Positions 32,049-40,379 are shown, numbered from the stretch's first letter. The stretch is DNA of 40,517 nucleotides from an uncultured Elusimicrobia bacterium (GCA_903867985.1 CAIPTO010000055.1:1-40517); one strand, 5' to 3'. Notes: generated by a model from the letters alone, not told the origin. Made by a program: numbers and translations.

Positions 32049-33506
32049 ATGAAAAAAATATTACTAGGAATAGGACTCATCTGTACCGCCTTGTTTTGCG
32101 GACAGGCTTCAGCTGGGGAAACATATTACGACGCCGGCACCAAAGCTCTGCCCCTGCAGCAGTCCGCGGGGACGGCAAGGGCCACGGCCATGGGTTCGGC
32201 TGTTGTCGCGATTCCCCAAGGGTCGGCATCCTTGCTCTGGAATCCGGCCGGTTTGAGTCGGATGAGCTGCGAGGAGTTCGGCATTCACCACAACTCGGGG
32301 CTCGGCGACACCGTACAGGAGACCGCGATCTTCGGGATGCCGCTAGGTACGGTTGCGGATTGCAATAAGAATTGTAAAGGTGGTTCCCTGGGCGGGATCG
32401 CCGCCTCCCTCGGCTACGTGAACTATGGCAGCTTCAGCGGCAGGGATGATTTAGGACTGCAGGCCGGGAGTTACCACGCCGGCGATTTTTCCGGCAGCCT
32501 GGGCTGGGGTATGGAGTTGCTGCCCAGGTTTTCCGGCGGTATAGCTTTGAAAGGCAACCAGTCGAGTTTTGCCAGCAAGGTTTATAACGCCTTTACTACG
32601 GACATAGGTTTCATGTATGCCGTGACACATGATATAGACTTGGGTTTATCCTATTCCAACATCAACTTAGGAAATAAGATTGGTGGGAACAAGCTGGTTT
32701 CAGGCTGGCGTATGGGCGCGGGTTGGAACGTGGACAAGCACCTGCTGCTGGCCGTTTCAGGCGAGTTGCAAAACGATGCGGTGAACCGCCTGCAGCTTGG
32801 AACCGAGTACTTGGTCGGCAACACCAACCAGAAGGCCAATATCCTAGCTCTTCGGGCCGGCTACCAGGCCAACTTCCCCAATCCTCAACTGAGCGGGCTG
32901 ACCGGTCTCACCTTAGGATTGGGATACACGCTCACCCGTTCCGTTGCTTTGGACTACGCTATGGTGCCCGCCGGCGAATTGGGAACCTCGCATAGATTCA
33001 GTTTAACCTACAAGTTCAATTGCCCTGAAAAGCCGCAGCCCCCGGTTCAGGCCATGTTTACGCCTGTTGAGTCGAAGCCTGTTGTTGTGGCTGCAGCGCC
33101 GAAGCCCGTTGTTGTGGCTGTAGCGCCGAAGCCCGTAGTGCTCAAGGAATTAGAATTCGAAGATTCGCATTTTGACTTCGATAAATCAGTGCTCAGACCC
33201 GCGGGGATGTCGGCGCTTAGGGAAAATGTCCAGATTCTGAAGGATAACCCGAAAGCCATGGTGCAAGTAGAGGGCTATACTTCCAATATGGGTACCGAAG
33301 AATATAACCAGAAATTGAGCGAGAGAAGGGCGGAGGCGGTCGCGGATTTCCTGATTAAGGATGGTACTGCAGTGGAGCGAATTACCACTATTGGATACGG
33401 AGAGATGCGGCCGGCGATGTATCAAGAGAAGATGGGCGTCGGAGATATCAACACGGCCGCCGCCAAGGCCAACAGACGGGTGGTTATCAGGGTAGTAGAG
33501 AATTAA
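32049..33506 (+). CDS. PorV-like (UPF0164) barrel fused to OmpA domain
   Basis: The start at 32049 follows GGAGG by 6 bases; a longer frame to 32025 lacks it. 485 residues: signal peptide to about 23, a PorV/UPF0164-like barrel (about 25-325; ATAMGSAVVAIPQGSASLLW, followed by NPAGLS), a Pro/Ala linker with repeated APKPVVV (about 340-370), and a C-terminal OmpA peptidoglycan-binding domain (FDFDKSVLRPAG; LSERRAEAV). In OmpA domains the diaminopimelate-contacting Asp lies in GxTD; here the motif reads GYTSNMG, so this Asp is Ser. It directly follows the SBBP-repeat gene. PorV anchors type IX-like substrates in known systems, so a partnership is plausible but unproven. Confidence 0.82.
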   Translation: MKKILLGIGLICTALFCGQASAGETYYDAGTKALPLQQSAGTARATAMGSAVVAIPQGSASLLWNPAGLSRMSCEEFGIHHNSGLGDTVQETAIFGMPLGTVADCNKNCKGGSLGGIAASLGYVNYGSFSGRDDLGLQAGSYHAGDFSGSLGWGMELLPRFSGGIALKGNQSSFASKVYNAFTTDIGFMYAVTHDIDLGLSYSNINLGNKIGGNKLVSGWRMGAGWNVDKHLLLAVSGELQNDAVNRLQLGTEYLVGNTNQKANILALRAGYQANFPNPQLSGLTGLTLGLGYTLTRSVALDYAMVPAGELGTSHRFSLTYKFNCPEKPQPPVQAMFTPVESKPVVVAAAPKPVVVAVAPKPVVLKELEFEDSHFDFDKSVLRPAGMSALRENVQILKDNPKAMVQVEGYTSNMGTEEYNQKLSERRAEAVADFLIKDGTAVERITTIGYGEMRPAMYQEKMGVGDINTAAAKANRRVVIRVVEN

Positions 33507-33655
33507 ATCAGATAGATCTTTAGGGGTTGCGCTCCGGCCATGTGGCGGGGGCGCGGCTATTTAAACGTGCAGGGATAAAACTTTTGAAAGAATACCGGAG
33601 CAAGAACCGGGATACGGACCTGTTGTCCGGCTCCGGCTTAGATAGTCAGACCTTT

Positions 33656-35206
33656 ATGCGGTATCTTATCCTGCTGCTCTGTTTGTGCGCTCCGCCTCTG
33701 GCTGCGGCGCCGCGCGAGGCGCTCCGCCTGCCGGCGGGACTTATTATTTCTTCTATCACGGTTGAAAGCCATAATGTTTTCGAAACGGAAATCCCAGCGG
33801 AAAACAAATTGGCCTACAGGGCGGCTAACCGCATCCACTCTACTACGCGCGATCATGTAATCTTGCGTGAGCTGCTCTTTGAAGTCGGCGACCGCTATAA
33901 CGCGGCTCTGGTCGCGGAAACGGAACGCAACCTCCGTGCCCTGCCTTTCGTCCGGCGCGCCGAGATAACGGCCAAGGTCAACAAAAACGGCGCCGTGGAT
34001 GTGATCGTGCGTACCTACGACTCCTGGACCCTGGAGATCGTGGCTAATTACAAGCGCGCCGGCGGCGCCACAAGCATTAAAGCGGGGCTCGCAGAGGGCA
34101 ATATCCTGGGCCAGGGCAAATCGGGTTCTGCCGTCTACAGCAACGATTGGGGAGCAGGTTCAGCGGACTTTACCTACAAGGACCGGCAGTTCCTGCGTTA
34201 CAAACGTTTGCAGTACTCTATGGCGGCCCGCACAGCTCCGGGACTCCGGAGTCTGTCGCTGGTTTTTGAGCGCCCCTTCTACGCCTCTATCGCGCGTACA
34301 GCTATGGGTGCTACCGTAAGCTACACCGAGGCCCCGGTCGGCACAGTTTCCCGGCGGGTCGTAGAAGCCGGCGTCAACTACGGCATCTCGCTGGCGCCAT
34401 CCACCGAACGAACGCGGCGCGTCAAATTTGGCATTCTGGCTCACCGCGCCGAATCCACCGGCCCGGTACCTGATCGTGAGCGCTTGCTAACCCTCCAATT
34501 GGGCGCGGAGTGGGAGGAATTGGACTTTCTGACGGCGCGGCGTATACAGAAATTCACGCACGATGAGGATTATAATCTCGGGTTCGGGATCTTTCCCTCT
34601 CTGGCGTGGGCGCCGGCCATTCATCCGCTTGGGGCCAGGCAAACGCCTCTCCTGCCCAGCATTATAGTGCGCAAGGGCTTTACTTGGGGGAATCAGCTTT
34701 TACTCTTGAACTCAGGCTATAGCTCGAAGTATTTTAAAGGCCACAATGGCAATATTATAACCTCGTTCGATGCGGCGTATTTCTTGCGGGGCATCAGATA
34801 TCAGACGCTGGCCTGCCATACCAATGTGGACCTCGGTTGGCGCTTAGACCCCGCCGCGCCGCTGGTTTTGGGAGAGTTCAACGGTTTGCGCGGCTATGGC
34901 GTCGGCGAGTTCACGGGCAGCCGCCGCTTCCTGCTTAACATAGAGGATCGTGTTTATGTCTGGGATGAACTTTTCCGGTTGATGGATGTGGGCTTGGTGT
35001 TCTTTTACGACTCAGGGTATGTGTGGACGGCGTCGAGCCCGATCGAACTGGCTGACCTTAAGAACAGTGTGGGCGTGGGGCTGCGCCTGGCCCCGTCGCG
35101 TTCGGCCGGCAACAGCCCTGTGCGCATCGACCTGGCCCGCGCGCTCAACGGCAGTAGCAACCGCCCGACTTGGTCGCTGTCTATACTGGGAGGGCAGGCT
35201 TTTTAA
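33656..35206 (+). CDS. BamA/Omp85-family outer-membrane protein
   Basis: The start at 33656 gives a signal peptide (MRYLILLLCLCAPPLAAAPRE); the frame is open upstream to 33527. About 516 residues: one or two POTRA-like segments (ITVESHNVFETE; LLFEVGDRYNAALVAETE, followed by RNLRALPFVRRAEI), then a long beta-barrel. A late strand reads GEFNGLRGYGVGEFTGSRRF, which resembles the VRGY lid-loop motif of Omp85 proteins. The last strand is TWSLSILGGQAF. It sits behind the PorV-OmpA gene and may be the assembly machine for that cluster; it is a second Omp85 in the window besides the TamA-like one. Confidence 0.78.
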   Translation: MRYLILLLCLCAPPLAAAPREALRLPAGLIISSITVESHNVFETEIPAENKLAYRAANRIHSTTRDHVILRELLFEVGDRYNAALVAETERNLRALPFVRRAEITAKVNKNGAVDVIVRTYDSWTLEIVANYKRAGGATSIKAGLAEGNILGQGKSGSAVYSNDWGAGSADFTYKDRQFLRYKRLQYSMAARTAPGLRSLSLVFERPFYASIARTAMGATVSYTEAPVGTVSRRVVEAGVNYGISLAPSTERTRRVKFGILAHRAESTGPVPDRERLLTLQLGAEWEELDFLTARRIQKFTHDEDYNLGFGIFPSLAWAPAIHPLGARQTPLLPSIIVRKGFTWGNQLLLLNSGYSSKYFKGHNGNIITSFDAAYFLRGIRYQTLACHTNVDLGWRLDPAAPLVLGEFNGLRGYGVGEFTGSRRFLLNIEDRVYVWDELFRLMDVGLVFFYDSGYVWTASSPIELADLKNSVGVGLRLAPSRSAGNSPVRIDLARALNGSSNRPTWSLSILGGQAF

Positions 35207-35208
35207 AT

Positions 35209-35520
35209 ATGAAAACAATAAAATTAAAAGAGTTGGCGCTCGCTGCAGGGGTGTTCGCCTTTATGCTGACGCTGTTTTTTTTGTCCCGGGTCGCAGGCCG
35301 ACCGGCTGCGGTTCCGGAGATATCTGGCCGGGCCGCCACCGTGATCGACAAAGAAGAAAATAACGATATAGGGAAAAATGCGGCCAAGACGGGCGCGGGA
35401 TTGAGGAAAAAGAGCAAGGGAACTGAAAAGCCGGTGCAACGGCGGAAAAAGCGAGTCTCCAGCCTGCAGGAGCCGGGCGAAGCTTTTGGCGGCGGGGAAA
35501 AGGGAAAGGGGAAAATATGA
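35209..35520 (+). CDS. Small membrane protein with basic tail
   Basis: A 103-residue protein beginning 3 bases after the stop of the Omp85 gene. It has one transmembrane helix (LALAAGVFAFMLTLFFLSRV, about residues 8-27) then a charged region rich in Lys, Glu and Gly (TGAGLRKKSKGTEKP, then KGKGKI at the end). Its stop overlaps the next ATG (ATGA), so it is part of the same operon. I recognise no family; it may be a membrane-anchored helper for its neighbours. Confidence 0.55.
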   Translation: MKTIKLKELALAAGVFAFMLTLFFLSRVAGRPAAVPEISGRAATVIDKEENNDIGKNAAKTGAGLRKKSKGTEKPVQRRKKRVSSLQEPGEAFGGGEKGKGKI

Positions 35521-36059
35521 AAAACAGAAAAATGAAGTTGATGTTAGTGGGGATACTTTTAGGCTCGGCGATCATTCCGGTTTTTGCCCAGGAAACATCT
35601 AAGGAAGAGAGTAAACTGGAGGCCGGAGCCGCAGAGCTGAATAAACTATACTCCGAAGGGCAGCAGCGTGTGGCCGACAAAATAAAGGCACAGTTCGGCG
35701 TGTCCGACGCCCTCTTGCTGGGCATGCTCTATAAGAATATGCGCTATGGGGAAATTGCTATAACGCTGGGCCTGGCTCAGGGCCTGCACGGCGGTATCAG
35801 GGATAAAAATTTGTATAGGATCACAACATTGCGCCATGGGCCTCCGGTCGTGGGCTGGAGTAAGGTAGCTAAGAACCTGGGGTTGAAGCTCGGCCCGGTG
35901 CTAAGCAAGATTAGAAAAATATCCGCTGATGTCCGCAAGCAGGAAAAGACCGATAAAGAAGCGGAAAAGGCTGAAAGAGAAAAAGTTCAGAAAAGCGCGA
36001 AGATGGAAGGGCCGGTAAAAACCGAAAGAGAGAGCATGAAGTCCTTGATGCATAAATAG
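35517..36059 (+). CDS. Secreted protein, paralogue of the gene at 25175
   Basis: A 180-residue exported protein with signal peptide (cleavage after VFAQ, about 25), a helical middle and a Lys/Glu-rich tail (TDKEAEKAEREKVQK). The stretch TLRHGPPVVGWSKVAKNLG, with LKLGPVLSKIRKISADVRKQ after it, matches the paralogue at 25175 (SLRQGPPVMGWGNVARELN, LKLGTVMSQVKRVSAEARKQ). The start ATG overlaps the previous stop, so it is co-translated with the small membrane protein. Function unknown; the conserved GPPVxGWxxVA core may be the working part. Confidence 0.75.
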   Translation: MKNRKMKLMLVGILLGSAIIPVFAQETSKEESKLEAGAAELNKLYSEGQQRVADKIKAQFGVSDALLLGMLYKNMRYGEIAITLGLAQGLHGGIRDKNLYRITTLRHGPPVVGWSKVAKNLGLKLGPVLSKIRKISADVRKQEKTDKEAEKAEREKVQKSAKMEGPVKTERESMKSLMHK

Positions 36060-36138
36060 AACACTAGTACGGCTAACGAGCCGGCGGATGCGGGGAAAAT
36101 CCCCGGAAAGAGTCCCGCCGACTGAGGAATCAGGATCA

Positions 36139-36306
36139 ATGGACTATCATCTGTGCTTGATGATCTGCGCGCTTGTTTTTTTCCCGTGCTCCGCAAGCTT
36201 GGCGGAAGTCATCGTGGACAAAACGGCTGAGCCGCAGCGTCTTTCGGTCCGGGGAGAAAGCGAGCTGCGCGGTATCGTAGCTGCGGGGCGTCTGGAGACC
36301 CTTTAG
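36139..36306 (+). pseudogene. N-terminal fragment of interrupted L,D-transpeptidase
   Basis: The frame starts at 36139 with a signal peptide (MDYHLCLMICALVFFPCSAS) and the first YcbB-type sequence (ELRGIVAAGRLETL), then meets an in-frame TAG at 36304-36306. Reading through, the frame goes on without other stops: WPKFGEYQAELGEFYRVGGY, then TLAWVRES, which fits the usual N-terminal domain of this family. So this is the front part of the same gene as 36451-37818, cut by one amber codon. Confidence 0.75.
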
Positions 36307-36450
36307 TGGCCTAAGTTCGGTGAATACCAGGCGGAGCTAGGTGAATTCTACCGGGTCGGGGGGTACACCCTTGCATGGGTCCGGGAGTCCAAGCCGACGG
36401 CGAAAGCACGCATCGTTATTAAGCGGTTAGAGGCGGCCGATAATGAGGGT

Positions 36451-37818
36451 TTGCTGGCGCAGGACTACGATAGTCCCCTTTGGAATGACCGCCTCGCGAG
36501 ACTGGAACTTTCAAGCGGCAGCGTCTCAGAATCCCAACTTCTTCGCTTTGACCTGGCGCTCACTATCTGCACGATGCGCTATATCCTGGACCTCCACCTG
36601 GGGCGTATTAATCCGCAGCCTTTCCACGCTGCCTTCGATTTTGAGCCGGACATCCGCGGCCCTTCGGATTTCCTCCGGAAACGAGTCATGTCCGCCGAAG
36701 ACGTGGCTGCGGCGTTCAGCGCGGTTGAACCGCCATTTCCTTCCTACCGGCGACTCGTGAAGGCTGTTTGGAGGTACAGGCAGTTAGCCCGCAAAGATGA
36801 CGGCGAACAGCTGCCTGTTTTCAAAAGCCCGGTTAAGCCGGGGGATCGCTACTCTGGTGTGCCGCGGCTGATGCGCCTGTTGAGGCTGCTTGGGGATATG
36901 CCGCTGCGGGCAACTCCGGACCCGGAACTATACGCGGGAACGTTAGTGAAAGCTGTGAAGCGTTTTCAGCGCCGCCACGGGCTGGCCGCAGACGGACTGT
37001 TGGGCGAACAGACGCTTCGGCAGCTCAACACGCCGCTTGATCAGCGTCTGCGTCAGCTTCGCCTCACCCTGGAGCGATGGCGTTGGATGCCACGCAGGTT
37101 TTCCCGGCCGCCTATTATCGTAAACATTCCGGAATTCCGCCTTTACGCCGGAGATTCACCCTCGCAGAAAGTGGTGGTCGGCATGGCCTTCGAACATCAA
37201 ACCCCGGTTTTTATAAGTATGCTTACCGAAGTTGTGTTTCGTCCCCCGTGGAATGTTCCCATGACTATCCAGCTTGCGGAACTGGTGCCTGAGATAGAGA
37301 AGAATCCTTCCTATCTGGAGAAACACGACTTCGATGTCACCGACGGCAAGGGCTCCATCGTCAGCTCCGGGCCGGTCAGCACGGCGGTCCTGGATCAACT
37401 CCGGGCGGGCCGGCTCTACCTTAGGCAAAGGCCCGGCCCCAATAATTCTCTGGGCTTGGTGAAGTTCCTGATGCCTAATACCCACAGCGTATATATTCAC
37501 GGCACGCCTTCAAGACGGGGCTTCAGGGAATCGCGGCGGGATTTTAGCCACAGTTGCATCCGGGTCGCAGATCCCGAAGCTTTGGCGGTCTGGGTGCTGC
37601 GCGACCGGCCCGAATGGACGCCCGGGCGTATCCGGGCGGCGATGGAGGGCGAAGAGACGGTCACGGTCAAACTCACCGAACCGATCCCTGTGATTATCCA
37701 GTACGGAACGGCGGCGGTTGAGGAAAACGGTGAGGTCCGCTTCTTTGATGATATTTATCTCCGCGACGCGGCTGAGGCGGCGGCTTTCGATAAGCGGGCG
37801 AAGATGACGGCGCGGTAG
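36451..37818 (+). CDS. L,D-transpeptidase of YcbB/LdtD type (main part)
   Basis: This enzyme family makes 3-3 peptidoglycan cross-links. 455 residues from the first possible start after the amber codon (the full gene would be about 560 from 36139). A peptidoglycan-binding stretch (KAVKRFQRRHGLAADGLLGE) precedes the YkuD catalytic domain with VYIHGTPSRRGF and SHSCIR, Cys at residue 369. An NCIRV-like end and long tail follow. As the amber codon at 36304 removes the signal peptide and N-terminal domain, the product is either an inactive pseudogene or made by read-through. It is convergent with the MepK-like gene, a pair also adjacent in E. coli (ldtD, mepK). Confidence 0.82.
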   Translation: MLAQDYDSPLWNDRLARLELSSGSVSESQLLRFDLALTICTMRYILDLHLGRINPQPFHAAFDFEPDIRGPSDFLRKRVMSAEDVAAAFSAVEPPFPSYRRLVKAVWRYRQLARKDDGEQLPVFKSPVKPGDRYSGVPRLMRLLRLLGDMPLRATPDPELYAGTLVKAVKRFQRRHGLAADGLLGEQTLRQLNTPLDQRLRQLRLTLERWRWMPRRFSRPPIIVNIPEFRLYAGDSPSQKVVVGMAFEHQTPVFISMLTEVVFRPPWNVPMTIQLAELVPEIEKNPSYLEKHDFDVTDGKGSIVSSGPVSTAVLDQLRAGRLYLRQRPGPNNSLGLVKFLMPNTHSVYIHGTPSRRGFRESRRDFSHSCIRVADPEALAVWVLRDRPEWTPGRIRAAMEGEETVTVKLTEPIPVIIQYGTAAVEENGEVRFFDDIYLRDAAEAAAFDKRAKMTAR

Positions 37819-37819
37819 A

Positions 37820-38335
37820 TCACCATCTGCGAACGCGGCCGACATCTATGTGGAGGAAATCGGAGCCGGCGTAGTACCCCACGCCGCCGCGCCGAAGCGC
37901 CAGCGCTGTATCGCGCAGACGGGAGGTTCGTATGCCCGGCAGGCGGATATCTATGGCTTCCGCCTCCATGTGCATGCTTTTCCTGGCTATAGCCGAGCTG
38001 TGGTTCCGGAGCATTTCGTTGCTGGCCGAAGTGCGGTAGCCGCAGATGACATGGAGTTCAGCCTCCGGCCGGCTCACTTTGGCTGTGAGTTCAGTGAGCA
38101 GGTCAAAGAGCCGCGGGTCGTAGTGCTTTACCCTGTCCACCCGCCAGTCGCGGAGAAAGTGGTCGAGCTTTGCTAACGCTTCAGGATCGTAAACTCCGTC
38201 CCGGCGGTAGACTACGTCGAGGTGCTCCAGGGTATGGGTATTAAATAGCCGCAAACGACACTCCCGTGGCACCGGTGACGTCCCATAGGCGAAAGCGGAA
38301 TGAATAAGTAGAGACGCCAGAAGAAGATATCTCAT
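37820..38335 (-). CDS. MepK/YcbK-like murein endopeptidase (DUF882, M15 type)
   Basis: A 171-residue exported protein with signal peptide (cleavage about residue 19, AYGTSP) and the M15/DUF882 zinc-peptidase motifs: ICGYRTSASNEMLRNHS, then KSMHMEAEAIDIRLPG (His and Asp ligands), and GVGYYAGSDFLHIDVGRVRRW (second His, closing HxD). MepK cuts peptide cross-links including those made by LdtD, so its 3' end, 1 bp from the end of the convergent L,D-transpeptidase gene, makes functional sense. In the usual HxxGxAxD box the Gly is Ala here. Confidence 0.88.
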   Translation of the reverse strand: MRYLLLASLLIHSAFAYGTSPVPRECRLRLFNTHTLEHLDVVYRRDGVYDPEALAKLDHFLRDWRVDRVKHYDPRLFDLLTELTAKVSRPEAELHVICGYRTSASNEMLRNHSSAIARKSMHMEAEAIDIRLPGIRTSRLRDTALALRRGGVGYYAGSDFLHIDVGRVRRW

Positions 38336-38411
38336 ACCTTAGCATACCAGATATCCTGTTGCCGTTATATTGCCGGATTGATCCAGCGCATCAAGTACTG
38401 ATCCAAAAATT

Positions 38412-39491
38412 TCATAGGCCCGCAGTAGATCCTATCCCGAATCGGCATCTTATGGCTGGCCAGATCCTGAGTAGCGCGAGCAACATTGCTGCTAGGATCG
38501 GTCCGATGAGAATGCCCTGTATCCCGAACATTTCGAGGCCGCCAATGATGGCTATGAGACCCACCAGCGGATGCATATCCGCCCGGCCCTTAAGGACCAG
38601 GGGCCGGACCAGATTATCGATGACGCCGGCCGCAAGTGCCAGAGCGATCATTAATGATATCTCTGCCCACGACCCATGCGTCACGTACAGATAAAGCATT
38701 CCCCCTAGTGAAGCCGGGGCGGTTCCCAGCATGGGTATCCACGCGAAAATAAAAGTCAGTCCTCCGGCCAAAAATGCGCCCGGCACACCAATGGCAAGGA
38801 ACCCGATTACGATCAGAGCGGCCTGGGAAGCAGCTGCGGCAAGACCGGCCAGGACTGCGGAAATAGTGGTATCCCGGAACGACTCGACCAATTTCTCCTG
38901 CACATTCCGATCAAGAGCGCCGAGGCCGAGGAGCCAGGCCATGAACTTCTCCCCGTCCAGCAGAAAAAAGAAGAAGGCGATCATGGCTAAAAGAAGTTGA
39001 AGAAGTAATTCTGGGATGTCTTTGCCCAGCTTAAGGACGGCCGCGCTGGTAAACTGTCCGGTGGCCTGGATCGCGCTCTTGAGTTGCGCGCTGACCTGCC
39101 CCGGGTCGCCGATAACCGTCCTGACCAACTGCCAGCGACTCAGGGCTATGGTGAGCGCCTTCGGAGAGAATTCCTTAAGTTCTCTCATATCATGGCTGAT
39201 GGCAACCCCCTGCTTTACGGCCAGAATAGAGAAGCCGGTCAGTGGCGCTATGGCCAGCAGCAATAAGAGAGCAGTGACCGCGGTCGCGGCCAACCGGGGG
39301 CCGCACCTCTTTACCCGGAACCATTGATATACCGGATAAGTAAGCATGGCCAGCGTTCCGCCTAGGAATAGTGACAGCAGATAGGGGCCTATCATCCATA
39401 TGACGGCTACGATACAGGAGAGGAGTGCGCCCAAAAAGGTTATGAGATGTGCCTGCTTGGCAACAGGGGGAATCGGCGGAGTTTCCTCCAT
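38412..39491 (-). CDS. AI-2E family transporter 2
   Basis: A 359-residue polytopic membrane protein of the AI-2E family. N-terminal helices (LGALLSCIVAVIWMIG; LFLGGTLAMLTYPV) are followed by a soluble middle and C-terminal helices carrying FIFAWIPMLGTAPASLGGML, then DNLVRPLVLKGRADMHPLVG and IGGLEMFGIQGILIGPIL, family hallmarks. It is a distant relative of the one at 17853. AGGAGG lies close before the ATG. It is likely co-transcribed with the holin-family gene that lies behind it on the minus strand (93 bp gap). Substrate unknown. Confidence 0.88.
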   Translation of the reverse strand: MEETPPIPPVAKQAHLITFLGALLSCIVAVIWMIGPYLLSLFLGGTLAMLTYPVYQWFRVKRCGPRLAATAVTALLLLLAIAPLTGFSILAVKQGVAISHDMRELKEFSPKALTIALSRWQLVRTVIGDPGQVSAQLKSAIQATGQFTSAAVLKLGKDIPELLLQLLLAMIAFFFFLLDGEKFMAWLLGLGALDRNVQEKLVESFRDTTISAVLAGLAAAASQAALIVIGFLAIGVPGAFLAGGLTFIFAWIPMLGTAPASLGGMLYLYVTHGSWAEISLMIALALAAGVIDNLVRPLVLKGRADMHPLVGLIAIIGGLEMFGIQGILIGPILAAMLLALLRIWPAIRCRFGIGSTAGL

Positions 39492-39584
39492 TAGCCCTCC
39501 TTAAAGCCCTTTTTACCAACATCCCTGCTACTTTGCGCGACGCGGTGTGTTAGGCTGCGTAACCGACTCACGCGATGCTGAATT

Positions 39585-39923
39585 TCATAGGTACTTAAGA
39601 CCGTGAAAAACAGTGTTTATGGCAGAGAGCACTAGCGCAAAAACCAGCGCCCACCAGAAGCCGTCAACCCTGAACCCGGGGACCATCCGGGCCGTAAGCA
39701 ATACCATAAGTCCGATGGCAAAGAATGTGAATAGCCCCATGGCCAGCATGCTTATAGGCTGGGACAGCAGTTGCGGTATCCGCGCAAGGAAAGCGTTCAT
39801 AAGACCAAGAAGGACCGCGACCGCGATAGCGGTGCTGAAGGTATCGACCGTCACACCCGGAAGCAGACGTGCGGTTAATAATACGGCCAGACTGCTGACA
39901 ATAACATTGATAAGAATATTCAT
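39585..39923 (-). CDS. Phage-holin-4-family membrane protein
   Basis: The start at 39923 follows AAGGAG by 6 bases; a longer frame exists to 40076 without it. The 112-residue product has four hydrophobic helices (LINVIVSSLAVLLTARLL; STAIAVAVLLGLMNAFL; SMLAMGLFTFFAIGLMVLL; FWWALVFALVLSAINTVF). The pattern TARLLPGVTVD, repeated as TARMVPGFRVDGF, is typical of this family (PF04020), which in bacteria is a common small membrane protein, not a phage lysis gene. It has two similar halves, which suggests an internal duplication. Confidence 0.85.
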   Translation of the reverse strand: MNILINVIVSSLAVLLTARLLPGVTVDTFSTAIAVAVLLGLMNAFLARIPQLLSQPISMLAMGLFTFFAIGLMVLLTARMVPGFRVDGFWWALVFALVLSAINTVFHGLKYL

Positions 39924-39984
39924 CGGTTTCTCCTTAAATAAGTCTTTACCATAACGTTCGTAAGATAGCCTGGAGAAATCCATT

Positions 39985-40185
39985 TCAGCCGGCATTGCCC
40001 TGGTTTTGTTCGCTGCGCTGCACAAGATATCGAAGCAGCAGATCGCAATTGTTTTTTGTTTCCGATGTTGCGGCATTTATGCGGAGAGCGATCGGATCGG
40101 CCCACGGTTCGCCGGGTTTTTCGGCGAACTTGTTTTTGTTCCCGCTTTTGATTTTTTGTGTTTTGTTTATATCATTTTCATTCAT
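39985..40185 (-). CDS. Small hypothetical protein
   Basis: A 66-residue reading frame from ATG 40185, polar and likely soluble (MNENDINKTQKIKSGNKNKF; ends VQRSEQNQGNAG). No family is recognised. The shared 63-bp promoter block ends 5 bases before its start, which supports expression; the ribosome site is poor (AGG about 12 bases away). It is 61 bp ahead of the holin-family gene in the same direction. Moderate doubt that it is real. Confidence 0.4.
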   Translation of the reverse strand: MNENDINKTQKIKSGNKNKFAEKPGEPWADPIALRINAATSETKNNCDLLLRYLVQRSEQNQGNAG

Positions 40186-40189
40186 ATTT

Positions 40190-40252
40190 ATAGGATACCC
40201 TTCTATCACCTTAGGCCGCTATACGGAGTTATACTTGTGGTTATAGGTAAGA
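40190..40252 (-). promoter_or_regulatory. Shared 63-bp upstream block, copy 2
   Basis: Gapless match to 28781-28843 (about 44 of 63). Conserved parts on the minus strand are TCTTACCTATA, GTATAACT, ATAGCGGC and GTATCCTAT; bases between them vary, as expected if only contact points are kept. It stands before a small gene and the holin-family gene. Confidence 0.6.
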
Positions 40253-40347
40253 ACCCCTCTTATCCGGTACATATGAAGGTGTAGCGTTGCGGGTTGCAAA
40301 AGTCGGCGCCAAGTATGGGCCACATGGGAATCCCGGTACATTTTTTT

Positions 40348-40374
40348 AAGGCTGCTCTTTTAGAGCGGCCTTTT
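40348..40374 (+). terminator. Terminator hairpin at the intron insertion point
   Basis: AAGGCTGCTCT (40348-40358) pairs with AGAGCGGCCTT (40362-40372) with one G-T pair and a 3-base loop, followed by TT. Group IIC introns typically insert a few bases behind such a hairpin, and here the intron starts 7 bases past it. Confidence 0.75.
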
Positions 40375-40379
40375 GGATT

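Noticed and set aside
36139-37818. Genome-wide reassignment of TAG to an amino acid.
   Set aside because: Other likely real genes here end in TAG (for example 4795, 17389, 17774), so TAG is a normal stop.
39585-39923. Holin-family gene as a sign of a prophage.
   Set aside because: The phage-holin-4 name is historical; the family is common as chromosomal membrane proteins and no other phage gene is near.
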